DNA from: Chelatococcus asaccharovorans | Lineage (GTDB): Bacteria > Pseudomonadota > Alphaproteobacteria > Rhizobiales > Beijerinckiaceae | DNA length: 64,000 bases | Assembly (NCBI RefSeq): GCF_003201475.1 | Contig: NZ_QJJK01000015.1 | Coordinates: 1 to 64,000 of the forward strand | Direction of reading: 5' to 3' | Shown: positions 25,403 through 33,939 of the stretch, one piece after another | Layout: every line of letters starts with the position of its first letter | How positions within the stretch are numbered: the stretch's first letter is position 1 | The notes under the pieces: model-generated | What the model saw: the letters and a program-made list of their open reading frames with translations, nothing else | Told to the model about the DNA's origin: nothing | Database searches by the model: none | Program-made: the position numbers and the translations under genes

Positions 25403-26227
25403 ATGAACGAGCTCACACCAAAGCGGTCGATCAGGGTGGCGTCCATCCAGATGGCGTCGAAGGCCGGCGATAAGGCGGCCAATCTCGAGAAGGCCTCTGC
25501 CTTCATCCGCGAGGCGAGGGCGGATCTCGCGGTGCTGCCGGAACTGTTCTCGACCGAGTTTTTCGCCTCGGAGAAGGACACGGGTTTCTTCGACTACGCC
25601 GAACCGGTTGACGGCATCACCGTTTCGACCATGGCGAAGGTGGCACGGGAAACCGGCACCGCGATCGTGGCGCCCTTCTTCGAATATGCGCCGAACGGCG
25701 CCTTTCACAACGCGGCTGCCATGATCGACCGCGACGGCAGCGTCCTCGGCGTCTACCGGAAGACGCATATCCCGTTCACGAAGAGCTTCGAGAAGTTCTA
25801 CTTCCAGCCGGGCAGCGCGTTTCCGGTGTTCGAGACGTCACTCGGCCGCATCGCGATCCTGATCTGTTACGACCGCTGGTTTCCGGAAGGCTGGTCACGT
25901 GTCCGCGAGGCCGGTGCGGAGATCGTCTGCGTGCCCATCGCGAGCTGGCGCTTCGAGGGCCAGTCCGAAGCGCCCTTCTGGGACGCCCTGCATCGGATCA
26001 GGGCGCGGGAGAACCTTCTCTACGTTGCCGCATCGAACAAGACCGGCCGCGAAGGCGACTACGACTACATCGGCCACAGTCTGATCGTCAGCCCCGGCGG
26101 CGAGGTCCTGAAGGAAGCGGACGAAGTTTTCGAAGGCGTGGTCATCGCGGAATGCGATCTCGACGCAGTGCGGCGCGAGCGCTCGCGCTGGCCCCTGCTG
26201 AGGGATCGAAGGCCTGAACTCTACTGA
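25403..26227 (+). CDS. Carbon-nitrogen hydrolase of the nitrilase superfamily
   Basis: 274 residues. The catalytic triad is complete: Glu47 in LPELFSTEFF, Lys120 in YRKTHIPF, Cys155 in ICYDRWFPE. Length and motifs place it with N-carbamoylputrescine amidase, N-carbamoyl amino acid hydrolase and beta-ureidopropionase-like amidases rather than true nitrilases. The reaction should be hydrolysis of an amide or carbamoyl group. Being embedded between the parts of a polyamine-type importer suggests that the imported compound is its substrate, for instance a carbamoylated or acylated amine (inference). Confidence 0.85.
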   Translation: MNELTPKRSIRVASIQMASKAGDKAANLEKASAFIREARADLAVLPELFSTEFFASEKDTGFFDYAEPVDGITVSTMAKVARETGTAIVAPFFEYAPNGAFHNAAAMIDRDGSVLGVYRKTHIPFTKSFEKFYFQPGSAFPVFETSLGRIAILICYDRWFPEGWSRVREAGAEIVCVPIASWRFEGQSEAPFWDALHRIRARENLLYVAASNKTGREGDYDYIGHSLIVSPGGEVLKEADEVFEGVVIAECDLDAVRRERSRWPLLRDRRPELY

Positions 26228-26330
26228 ACGGCGGCTCCAGCAGCCGGCGACCCGCTGTCGGAGAAGAATGAGCTCCTCGCACCCGACAGACCGACAAAAA
26301 CCAACTGCACCAATACCAGAGGGTCAGATC

Positions 26331-27377
26331 ATGCAGATGAACAGACGCAATCTTCTCAAGGCTGGCGGCGCGCTGGGTGCGCTTATGCTCACGGGAGCCG
26401 GCCGTGCCCTTGCCGCCGCGCCGAAGCTCACCGTCAACACCTACGGCGGTCTCTATGCCAAGGCGGTGAACGAGAATTTCGTGGCGCATTATATCAAGCA
26501 GACCGGCGGCGAAGCGGTCGCTGTCGTCGACATTCCGTCGGCTGCGCTGTCGAAGATCCGTGCAACGATGCCAAAGCCGGACTACGACCTTTACATCGCC
26601 ACCGCGAATGACACGCTGCGCGCCATCGAACTCGGTCTCGTCGAAGAGATCGCGCCCGCCGACCTTCCTGACCTGGTCAACCTGCCGGAACCCTCCTACG
26701 CCCAGTGGGGCAACAAGGCCGTAAGCTTTTCCTACGGAACGGGCGGCTTCCTCTATGACACGCGCAAGATCCCCAATCCGCCCAGGACCTGGGTGGAGTT
26801 TGCCGAGCGAACCGCCAAGGGCGAATTCGGCCGTGCTGTCGCAATTCCTTCGGCCAACCAGGCCGGCGTTCTGGAGGCGTGCGTGTTCCCGATCGTCCAT
26901 GCCTTCGGCGGCACGATGGCCAATCCCGATATCGGTTTCAAGAAGCTCGCGGCGATGACGCCCTATGTCGCCAAGTTCTACAGCGACATGTCGGAAGTCG
27001 TGCAACTGATGGCCACGGGCGAGATCGCCATTGCGATCTATGTGGACGGCCGCTCCTGGGCGTTCGTTGACCAGAACCCGTGGGCGAACTTCATCGTGCC
27101 GGAGAAGGGCGGCACCTTCCAGTCGTCGCAGATCATGAAGGTGAAGAACTCTCCTGCCGATGCATGGAAGCTGATGAATGCCTTCATCAACGCCGACGCG
27201 GCGAAAGGTTTCGTGGCCATGATCAAGTATCCCGTCACCAACACCAAAGTGGTCTATCCGGAATCGATGAAAAACCGCGTGACGAACCCCAAGGATATCC
27301 TCTACCCGCCTTTCGCGGAGATCGCCAAGAACACACCGGCGCTCATCGAACGCTGGAACAAGGAAGTTGGCGGCTGA
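26331..27377 (+). CDS. Polyamine-type ABC substrate-binding protein, Tat-like signal
   Basis: 348 residues from the ATG at 26331 (AGAGGG upstream). The N-terminus MNRRNLLKAGGALGALML is a twin-arginine type signal and the mature start APKLTVNTYGGLYAKAVNENF is that of the PotD/SBP_bac family. PSYAQWGNKAV and SYGTGGFLYDTRKI line the ligand pocket in relatives. It should bind the substrate of the importer in folded, Tat-exported form. The ATPase gene begins three bases after the stop. Confidence 0.85.
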   Translation: MQMNRRNLLKAGGALGALMLTGAGRALAAAPKLTVNTYGGLYAKAVNENFVAHYIKQTGGEAVAVVDIPSAALSKIRATMPKPDYDLYIATANDTLRAIELGLVEEIAPADLPDLVNLPEPSYAQWGNKAVSFSYGTGGFLYDTRKIPNPPRTWVEFAERTAKGEFGRAVAIPSANQAGVLEACVFPIVHAFGGTMANPDIGFKKLAAMTPYVAKFYSDMSEVVQLMATGEIAIAIYVDGRSWAFVDQNPWANFIVPEKGGTFQSSQIMKVKNSPADAWKLMNAFINADAAKGFVAMIKYPVTNTKVVYPESMKNRVTNPKDILYPPFAEIAKNTPALIERWNKEVGG

Positions 27378-27380
27378 TCG

Positions 27381-28484
27381 ATGACAATGTCCGAGGATAC
27401 GGGGACAGCCCGTTTTCAGGTCGAGCTTCGCAACGCCACGAAGCTCTACGGCGATTTCGCCGCGATCCGCGACATCAGTTTCGGCGTCGCCAAGGGGGAA
27501 TTCTTCTCCATCCTCGGGCCCAGCGGGGGCGGCAAGACCACGGTGCTGCGCGCCATTGCCGGCCTCATCGACCTCACCTCCGGCGATCTTCTGATCGCCG
27601 GAGCCCCCGTCAATGGCGTGCCGGTCTACAGGCGCGGCATGGGCATCGTTTTCCAGAACTATGCCCTGTTCCCCCACATGAACGTGTTCGACAACATTGC
27701 CTTCGGCCTGCGGATGCGCAAGGTGGGCAAGCCGGAGGTCCATGCCCGCGTGACGGAGGCGATGGCGCGGGTGCATCTCGACGGCCTCGGGGGCCGGATG
27801 CCCTCCCAGCTGTCGGGCGGACAGCAGCAGCGCGTTGCGCTCGCGCGGGCCATCATCGTCAATCCGCGTGTGATCCTGCTGGACGAGCCGCTCGGCGCGC
27901 TGGATCGGAATCTGCGTATCGCGATGCAGGCGGAGCTCAAGTCGCTGCAGCGCGAACTGGCCATAACGACTGTCTGCGTGACGCATGATCAGGAAGAGGC
28001 TCTGTCGCTCTCCGACCGTATCGCCATTCTCAACAAGGGTGGCGTCGAGCAGATCGGAACGCCGATCGAAATCTATGAACGGCCGGCCAGCCGCTTCGTC
28101 GCAAGCTTCGTCGGCGGCACCAACCTTATCGAAGTGGTCGTGCACAGGAGCGACGCTGTTTCGACCGAGCTTATTCTCCCCGATGCGGATAGAACGCTTG
28201 TGCGCGTGAACAGCGGTGACGCGACCGTCGGTCGCGCGGTCACGTTGTCGTTGCGCTACGAGGCGATACGCATTGCGTCTTCCCCTTCGCCATCTCCAGG
28301 CGACGCGTCGGTTTTAGGCACCGTCACCAATATCGCGTATGGCGGCTCGGTGAGCATTTTCCACGTCGCGATCAACAACGGGCTGACGCTGGTCGTTGCC
28401 GCGAGCGGCAAGCCCCTCTTTGGACTGGGCGATACGGTCCATCTCTCATGGCCATCCGGCGCGGGACAGATCCTGCAAAGCTGA
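27381..28484 (+). CDS. Polyamine-type ABC ATPase, PotA-like
   Basis: 367 residues. Walker A GPSGGGKTT at 46-54, Q loop VFQNYALFPHMN, signature LSGGQQQRVALARA near 142, Walker B VILLDEPLGALD near 163, H loop VTHDQEEA. The C-terminal TOBE domain is present. It energises the PotB/PotC-like permeases from the same operon. Confidence 0.92.
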   Translation: MTMSEDTGTARFQVELRNATKLYGDFAAIRDISFGVAKGEFFSILGPSGGGKTTVLRAIAGLIDLTSGDLLIAGAPVNGVPVYRRGMGIVFQNYALFPHMNVFDNIAFGLRMRKVGKPEVHARVTEAMARVHLDGLGGRMPSQLSGGQQQRVALARAIIVNPRVILLDEPLGALDRNLRIAMQAELKSLQRELAITTVCVTHDQEEALSLSDRIAILNKGGVEQIGTPIEIYERPASRFVASFVGGTNLIEVVVHRSDAVSTELILPDADRTLVRVNSGDATVGRAVTLSLRYEAIRIASSPSPSPGDASVLGTVTNIAYGGSVSIFHVAINNGLTLVVAASGKPLFGLGDTVHLSWPSGAGQILQS

Positions 28485-28526
28485 CGGCGGAGGCTCCTTC
28501 TCTCTTCAAAACGCTACGAGGCAGAC

Positions 28527-29960
28527 ATGTATGAAAATGTGCAACTCTTCATCGCAGGCCGATGGAGGGAGGGGTCGGATGGTGCTTCACTTCCGGTCGT
28601 AAACCCCGCCGATGAACGGGTGATCGGCCAAGTATCCGTCGCAACGATTGCAGATCTCGACGAGGCGGCCGAAGCATCATGGCGCGGGTTCAAGGCCTGG
28701 AGCAAGGTGTCTGCATTCGAACGCAGCAAGATACTGCGCAAGGCTGCCGACCTCCTGCGCGAGCGCGCCGATGAGATCGGCCGGCTGATGACGCTTGAGC
28801 ACGGCAAGACTCTGTTCGAGTCGCGTTTTGAAACCGTGCTCGGTGCCGATATTATCGACTGGTATGCCGAGGAAGGCAAACGTGCATACGGCAGGATCAT
28901 TCCCGCTCGCCTCACTGGCGTGAGGCAAATGGTGATCAAGCAGCCGGTTGGACCCGTTGCCGCCTTCACGCCCTGGAATTTCCCGATCAACCAGGCCGTT
29001 CGCAAGATCGCCGGCGCGCTTGCCGCCGGATGCTCGATCGTGCTCAAGGGGCCGGAGGAAACACCGCGCTCCTGCGCCGAACTCGTTCGTGCATTCGTCG
29101 ACGCCGGCGTGCCGGGCGATGCGGTCAACCTCGTCTATGGCGTGCCGGCTGAAATCTCCAGCCACCTCATTCCGCACCCGCTCATCCGTAAGATCACCTT
29201 CACCGGCTCAACGGCAGTGGGTAAGCAGCTCGCCTCGCTGGCGGGCGCCCATATGAAACGCATCACGATGGAACTCGGTGGACACGCACCGGTGGTCGTC
29301 ATGGACGACGCGGATGTCCCGAACGCGGTGACCGCGCTGCGAACCTCCAAGTATCGCAACAACGGCCAGGTGTGTGTGTCTCCGACGCGCTTCCTGATCC
29401 AGGATGGGGTCTACGACCGGTTCGTCGCGACCTTCGTTGAGCAGACGAAGCAGATCAAGGTCGGCAACGGTCTGGAAGAGGACATAGATGTGGGCGCACT
29501 CGCCAATGACCGCCGGCTCTCTGCGATGGAAGTCCTGATTGCAGATGCGACCGCGCGTGGCGGCAAGGTCGCGACGGGGGGGCGGCGCATCGGCAATTCC
29601 GGCTTTTTTTTCGAGCCGACTGTGCTGACGGACGTTCCGACCGACGCCCGCATCATGAATGAGGAGCCGTTCGGCCCGGTGATCATCGCCAATCGTTTTG
29701 GCCACATCGAGGACGCCATCGCCGAGGCGAACCGGCTTCCTTATGGACTGGCGGCCTATGCCTACACCCGCTCGGCGAAGTCGATTGATATTCTTTCCGA
29801 GGCGTTCGAGTCCGGCATGGTATCTGTGAACCAGCAGGGGCTGGCCCTCCCCGAAACGCCGTTTGGAGGCGTCAAGGATTCGGGATACGGCTCCGAAGGT
29901 GGCTCGGAGGCGCTCGAGCCGTTCCTGAACACGAAGTTCGTGTCCCAGATCGGCGCCTGA
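28527..29960 (+). CDS. NAD(P)-dependent aldehyde dehydrogenase, succinate-semialdehyde dehydrogenase type
   Basis: 477 residues, the normal length. The active Cys is Cys283 in NNGQVCVSPTRF, the general base Glu249 in MELGGHAPV, the cofactor-binding Lys174 follows PWNFPINQ at 149-156, and GSTAVGK (227-233) is the NAD fold loop. It belongs to the succinate/glutarate/alpha-ketoglutarate semialdehyde dehydrogenase group. In this operon it would oxidise the aldehyde made after deamination of the imported amine. It could also serve the hydroxyproline set at 55-58 kb, which needs alpha-ketoglutarate semialdehyde dehydrogenase and has none beside it (inference). Confidence 0.9.
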   Translation: MYENVQLFIAGRWREGSDGASLPVVNPADERVIGQVSVATIADLDEAAEASWRGFKAWSKVSAFERSKILRKAADLLRERADEIGRLMTLEHGKTLFESRFETVLGADIIDWYAEEGKRAYGRIIPARLTGVRQMVIKQPVGPVAAFTPWNFPINQAVRKIAGALAAGCSIVLKGPEETPRSCAELVRAFVDAGVPGDAVNLVYGVPAEISSHLIPHPLIRKITFTGSTAVGKQLASLAGAHMKRITMELGGHAPVVVMDDADVPNAVTALRTSKYRNNGQVCVSPTRFLIQDGVYDRFVATFVEQTKQIKVGNGLEEDIDVGALANDRRLSAMEVLIADATARGGKVATGGRRIGNSGFFFEPTVLTDVPTDARIMNEEPFGPVIIANRFGHIEDAIAEANRLPYGLAAYAYTRSAKSIDILSEAFESGMVSVNQQGLALPETPFGGVKDSGYGSEGGSEALEPFLNTKFVSQIGA

Positions 29961-29966
29961 GCAATC

Positions 29967-29999
29967 ACGCTCCGAGGCGGATAGCCTGTCTCGGAGCGT
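29967..29999 (+). terminator. Stem-loop after the aldehyde dehydrogenase gene
   Basis: ACGCTCCGAG and CTCGGAGCGT make a perfect ten-pair stem with a 13-base loop, seven bases after the stop codon. No T run follows, so termination would be weak or Rho-assisted, or the stem may protect the upstream mRNA. Confidence 0.5.
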
Positions 30000-30015
30000 C
30001 CGGCAAAACGCGACG

Positions 30016-30040
30016 CGCCTTGTCTGAGCGTGACAAGGCG
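30016..30040 (+). other. Second stem-loop before the DUF1028 gene
   Basis: CGCCTTGTC and GACAAGGCG form a perfect nine-pair stem with a seven-base loop, 27 bases before the DUF1028 start. With the stem at 29967-29999 it makes a pair of hairpins that probably lowers or separates expression of the last gene. Confidence 0.5.
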
Positions 30041-30066
30041 GCCCTTATCATCCGAAAGAAACGACA

Positions 30067-30729
30067 ATGACATTCTCGCTCATCGCACGCGATCCGGGAA
30101 CCGGCATGTTCGGCATCGGCATCACAACGTCCAGCATCGCCGTCGGCAATCGTTGTCCTTGGGTGCGAGCCGGCGTGGGCGCCGTGACTACCCAGAGCCG
30201 GACTGACATCCGCCTGGGATCGCGCGGCCTCGATCTTCTCGAATCCGGGCTTTCAGCCCAGCAGACCGTCGATCAGCTTGTCGTCGAGAGTGAGTTTCCG
30301 GAGCGACGCCAGCTTGCCGCCATCGATCGTAACGGAAATGTCGCCTATTATTGCGGCCCCAATATTACGACGTTGAATTCAGGTTTTGCCGGCAAGAACT
30401 GCGTCTCGACCGGCAATGGTCTGGATAACACCGAAGTGCCGCGCAAGATGGTCGCGTATTTCGAGGCCGCCAGCGATGTTCCTTTCATCGCGCGGCTGCT
30501 TGGCGCGATCGATGCCGGCATCGCCGCCGGCGGCGAGTATGGCCCGGTGAAGGCCGCAGCCCTTCTCGTCGCGCATGAACATGAATGGCCACTGGTCGAT
30601 TTGCGGGTCGACTACGAGGACGAGCCTGAAAAGAAGCTGAGGGAGCTATGGAACCTGTACGAGCCGCAGGTTGAGCACTACGTTACGCAGGTCTTGCGTC
30701 CGAACGAGATCCCCGCATCCAGATTTTGA
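30067..30729 (+). CDS. DUF1028 protein (Ntn-hydrolase-like fold)
   Basis: 220 residues. The N-terminus MTFSLIARDPGTGMFGIGIT is the signature of the DUF1028 family, which is thought to have an Ntn-hydrolase (proteasome/penicillin acylase) fold; a Thr or Ser just after the start would be the nucleophile after processing (Thr2 or Ser4 here). Members are often encoded with amino acid or amide catabolism genes. It closes the operon and may provide a second amidohydrolase step, but no reaction has been assigned with certainty. Confidence 0.8.
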   Translation: MTFSLIARDPGTGMFGIGITTSSIAVGNRCPWVRAGVGAVTTQSRTDIRLGSRGLDLLESGLSAQQTVDQLVVESEFPERRQLAAIDRNGNVAYYCGPNITTLNSGFAGKNCVSTGNGLDNTEVPRKMVAYFEAASDVPFIARLLGAIDAGIAAGGEYGPVKAAALLVAHEHEWPLVDLRVDYEDEPEKKLRELWNLYEPQVEHYVTQVLRPNEIPASRF

Positions 30730-30779
30730 AGCCGCATCTCAAGCTGCGGTGAATTTTCTCGTTTATTGTGGAGTGGAGC

Positions 30780-30801
30780 AAGTCCGCAAAAGACGGACTT
30801 G
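30780..30801. repeat. Short palindrome, copy 1 (AAGTCCG/CGGACTT)
   Basis: AAGTCCG and CGGACTT flank a seven-base loop between the convergent DUF1028 and dehydroshikimate dehydratase genes, preceded by GAGC. A related copy (AAGTCCGCGGAAGACAGACTTG) sits at 32927-32948 on the other side of the dehydratase gene. It may act as a two-way terminator. Confidence 0.55.
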
Positions 30802-30921
30802 TTCCAGTGCGGACGGCGGCTGCCAAAAATACTGCCGAGATCCTCCCCCTTTACAGGGGCAGGGGATCGGGCCCCCGCGGCATCGGCGGCCGAGAAGATG
30901 AAGCTGTGGCAATGACACCGG

Positions 30922-32829
30922 TCATCCCCGGTTCGGCGCCGGCACGGTCATCGGCCTTGCGAGCCTCGCTTGCGCTGCCAGCCGGATACCGGCATTGGGA
31001 GCGCCGTAGCCGGCATAGCCATCGCGCTGGACGATCTCCAGGAAGAGCCCTCCGTCCAGCGTCTGTGTGTAGGCCTGGCGGAAGCTTCCGCCGGCGTCGG
31101 CGTCGTAGAGAATGTTCAGCGCTTTCATCACGGCAATATCCGCAGGCGCGAGTTCGCTCCGGGCCTCGAGGTCGTCATAGTAGTTCTCAGGGATCGGCAG
31201 CATCGCAAGGCCATTGGCGACGAGTTTCTGCACGGTATCGACGATGTCATTCGTGGCGAAGGCGATATGCTGCACGCCCGAACCGAAGAAATCGGTGACG
31301 AAGCGGGCCGACAGCGTGCGGTGGCTCTGCGAGCCATTGAGGATCAGCCGCAGTCCATGGCCGGTCTGACCGTCGAGGCCGCTCTCGATCACCTGGCTCT
31401 GGACGACCCCGCCCGGATCGAGGACCGCCTGGCTCGGCGCCTTTCGCGTGTCGAAGAGCGATGAATAGAAGAGCAGCCACGTCAGCATCTCCTCGTATTG
31501 CATGCTCTGCGAAACGTGATCGACGCCGGTGAGACCGACCCCGGCCGCGCTCTCGCCCGTCGCCTCGAAATCGACCTCGGACCAGCGCCCGAGCGCCGAT
31601 GCCCGGTCGATGAAATAGATCAGGCTGCCGCCCAGCCCGCGTACGGCGGGGATGTCGAGTTCCCCGGGGCCGACCGCGCCTGCATGGGGAACATCGAGCA
31701 GCGCTTCGGCGCGCGCTGTCGCGGCCTGCGCATCAGGCACCCGCAGCGCCAGGGCGCAGACCGAGGTGCCGTGCGTAATCTGGTAGCTGTGGGCAAAGCC
31801 GTCATCCTCGCTGTTGAGGACGATACGGATGTCGTGCTGCTGCCAGAGGTCGACATCCTTGGAGCGATGCCTTCCCGTGCGGGCGAAGCCGAGCGTGCGC
31901 AGCAGCCGCTCAAAGCCGGGCCGCTCGACCTCCGAGACAGCGAACTCGATGAACTCGACGGCTTCGACCGGGCCGGGTGCGGGCATCGGCACGGCGCCCG
32001 GGATCGGCTGGCCGATCGTGCGCGCGGTCTCGTCGAGCAACCAGATTAACGAGCGATGGCCGTCGAGCGCGACCGAGCGCGCTGAACCTGCGCGGAAGCG
32101 GTCATTGAAGATCTCGAGGGACAACACGCCGTCATAGCCGGTGGCGACCAGCGCGCGCATGAAGCCGCTGAGGTCGAGTTCGCCCTGGCCCGGCAGGCAG
32201 CGCCAGTGCCGGCTCCACGACAGATAGTCCATCTGCAGCAGGGGCGCGTCGGCCATCTGCACCATGGCGATCTTCTCGCGCGGGATCGTGCCGATGGTGG
32301 ACAGGTCGAGCCGGCGCGAGAGAACGTGGAAGGAATCGAGCACGATTCCCACCTCCGGCCGATTGGCGCGGCGCACGATCTCCCAGGCGTCGCGGTAGTC
32401 GAAGACGTGGCGGCCCCAGGCCAGGGCCTCATAGCCGACCTTGAGGCCGCGCCGGCCGGCGCGCTCACCGAGTTCCGTGAAATCGGCAGCGAGCCGCCCG
32501 ATGCCGGAAAGCGCTTCGGGGGAGGTGTTGGAACAGACGAAGAGCAGGTCGCTGCCGAGTTCCTGGAGGAGATCGAACTTGCGTTCGGCCCGGTCGAAGA
32601 CGCGCTGGCGGCGACCGTCCGGCATGCCTTCAAAATCGCGGAAGGGCTGGCAGGTCACAATGGCAAGCCCGAGATCGCCGCAGATGCGTTTGACTTCGGC
32701 CGGGGAACCGGGAAAGGCAATGAGGTCAATCTCGAAGATCTCGACCGCCGTGAACCCGGCGGCGGCGATCGCCTCCAGCTTTTCCTGCAAGGTCCCCGAA
32801 ACACAGACCGTGGCGATGGACGGAATCAT
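30922..32829 (-). CDS. quiC: 3-dehydroshikimate dehydratase with fused HPPD-like domain
   Basis: 635 residues from the ATG at 32829 (TGGAG seven bases upstream). The N-terminal TIM barrel (1-280) belongs to the xylose isomerase/AP endonuclease 2 fold and keeps the four metal ligands of bacterial dehydroshikimate dehydratases at Glu134, Asp165, Gln191 and Glu239, the same numbers I recall for QsuB. The C-terminal half is a 4-hydroxyphenylpyruvate dioxygenase-like fold with a possible metal triad (VDHVSQ, VQHIAF, FLEIVQR). The enzyme converts 3-dehydroshikimate to protocatechuate. It lies downstream of a Liv-type importer and shikimate dehydrogenase on the same strand. Confidence 0.88.
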   Translation of the reverse strand: MIPSIATVCVSGTLQEKLEAIAAAGFTAVEIFEIDLIAFPGSPAEVKRICGDLGLAIVTCQPFRDFEGMPDGRRQRVFDRAERKFDLLQELGSDLLFVCSNTSPEALSGIGRLAADFTELGERAGRRGLKVGYEALAWGRHVFDYRDAWEIVRRANRPEVGIVLDSFHVLSRRLDLSTIGTIPREKIAMVQMADAPLLQMDYLSWSRHWRCLPGQGELDLSGFMRALVATGYDGVLSLEIFNDRFRAGSARSVALDGHRSLIWLLDETARTIGQPIPGAVPMPAPGPVEAVEFIEFAVSEVERPGFERLLRTLGFARTGRHRSKDVDLWQQHDIRIVLNSEDDGFAHSYQITHGTSVCALALRVPDAQAATARAEALLDVPHAGAVGPGELDIPAVRGLGGSLIYFIDRASALGRWSEVDFEATGESAAGVGLTGVDHVSQSMQYEEMLTWLLFYSSLFDTRKAPSQAVLDPGGVVQSQVIESGLDGQTGHGLRLILNGSQSHRTLSARFVTDFFGSGVQHIAFATNDIVDTVQKLVANGLAMLPIPENYYDDLEARSELAPADIAVMKALNILYDADAGGSFRQAYTQTLDGGLFLEIVQRDGYAGYGAPNAGIRLAAQARLARPMTVPAPNRG

Positions 32830-32926
32830 GGCTTGGCTCCATTGCTTCTCGAGCAAATTCGCCTTGAAGGGTATTGTCGGATACCATCCAGGTTGGTGAA
32901 TTTGCTCGGCGATTGTCGCGCGGAGT

Positions 32927-32949
32927 AAGTCCGCGGAAGACAGACTTGC
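32927..32949. repeat. Short palindrome, copy 2
   Basis: AAGTCCGCGGAAGACAGACTTG resembles the hairpin at 30780-30801 with two changes in the loop and one in the stem. It runs directly into the larger palindromic element. The two copies bracket the dehydroshikimate dehydratase gene. Confidence 0.5.
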
Positions 32950-33057
32950 TCTAGAGCATTTTCGAGCGAAGTGGACACCGGTTCGCGTGAAGAAAATGCG
33001 CTAAAACAAAGACATTGAGCATTTTCGCGATTCGGAGAAACGCGAAAATGCTCTAAA
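32950..33057. repeat. Rhizobial-type palindromic intergenic element
   Basis: The element begins CTAGAGCATTTTCG and ends CGAAAATGCTCTAAAG, so its ends are inverted repeats. Inside, a perfect hairpin with arms GAGCATTTTCGCG and CGCGAAAATGCTC spans 33017-33053, and the stretch GCGAAGTGGACACCGGTTCG is one I know from mosaic intergenic repeats of Hyphomicrobiales genomes. About 108 bases, non-coding. Confidence 0.7.
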
Positions 33058-33186
33058 GGCTGGCGGCGAGTTCAGGCCTCCCGATGCACCCTGTTTCAAG
33101 GACCAGAACGTGACCAGCCGCCGCTTCGCGTTGCCCCGCACCGGAGCGGGCGTTCGCCCAACCTGTTGGGCGCCGCGGGCAGGAGG

Positions 33187-33939
33187 TCAACCAGCATGGG
33201 GCGACGTTGCTCCTTGTGCGCTCGGCGCGACATGTCCGCCGAGGAAGAGCTGGCCCACACGCGGATCAGCCAGGAGCCTGTCTGCCCGCTCATGCATGCG
33301 GGTCTGGCCAAGTTCGAGCACGAGGCCATAGTCCGACATCGCCAGCGCGGCTTTGGCGTTCTGCTCGACCATCAGCACCGAAACACCCTGGTCGCGCAGG
33401 CGAAGGAGCGTGCGGAACACCTCCTGGACGAGGTTCGGCGAGAGGCCGATGGAGGGCTCGTCGATCAGGATCAGCTTCGGATCGAGCAGCAGGGCACGGG
33501 CGACCTCGAGTTGCTTCTGCTGGCCGCCGGAGAGCTCGATCGCCTTGCGGTCGCGAAACTCCCGCAGCATGGGAAACTGGTCCATCACCGCATCGATGCG
33601 TTTGCGCAGCTTGACCTGGTCCTGGGCCGTGATGCCGCCCAGCTCGAGGTTGTGATAGACCGACAGTTGCGGCACGACATTGCGTCCCTGCGGAACGTAG
33701 GTCACCCCATGGCCGATCATCTGGCGCGGCGACTGCCGCGTGACATCCTGCCCTTCGAGCAGGACCTGGCCGGACTGGATGTTGAGCAGGCCGAAGATTG
33801 CCTTGAACACCGTCGACTTGCCGGCACCGTTCGGTCCGATCACCGTGGTGATGGAGGGCTTCGGGATGGCGAAGGACACGCCGTTCAGGATCGTGATCTT
33901 GCCGTAGCCGCCATGTATGTTGCGCAGTTCGAGCATCAT
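33187..33939 (-). CDS. livF: Branched-chain amino acid-type ABC ATPase, LivF-like
   Basis: 250 residues. Walker A GPNGAGKST, Q loop VPQGRNVVPQLSV, signature LSGGQQKQLEVARA, Walker B LILIDEPSIGLSPN, switch His replaced by MVEQNAKAAL as usual for LivF. The start at 33939 overlaps the livG stop (TGATG). It powers the Liv-type importer; next to shikimate genes the cargo is more likely an aromatic precursor such as shikimate or quinate than an amino acid (inference). Confidence 0.9.
   Translation of the reverse strand: MMLELRNIHGGYGKITILNGVSFAIPKPSITTVIGPNGAGKSTVFKAIFGLLNIQSGQVLLEGQDVTRQSPRQMIGHGVTYVPQGRNVVPQLSVYHNLELGGITAQDQVKLRKRIDAVMDQFPMLREFRDRKAIELSGGQQKQLEVARALLLDPKLILIDEPSIGLSPNLVQEVFRTLLRLRDQGVSVLMVEQNAKAALAMSDYGLVLELGQTRMHERADRLLADPRVGQLFLGGHVAPSAQGATSPHAG

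Larger units (their letters stand above)
32830..33186. other. Repeat-bearing intergenic region
   Basis: About 357 bases between livF and the dehydratase gene. It holds the second short palindrome (32927-32949) and a palindromic element of rhizobial type (32950-33057). No gene is supported. The remaining 130 bases up to livF show nothing clear. Confidence 0.6.

Noticed and set aside
26142-28145. A 667-codon open frame on the minus strand
   Set aside because: It lies opposite the amidase, binding-protein and ATPase genes, all with clear motifs, and shows only shadow composition rich in His, Arg and Gly.
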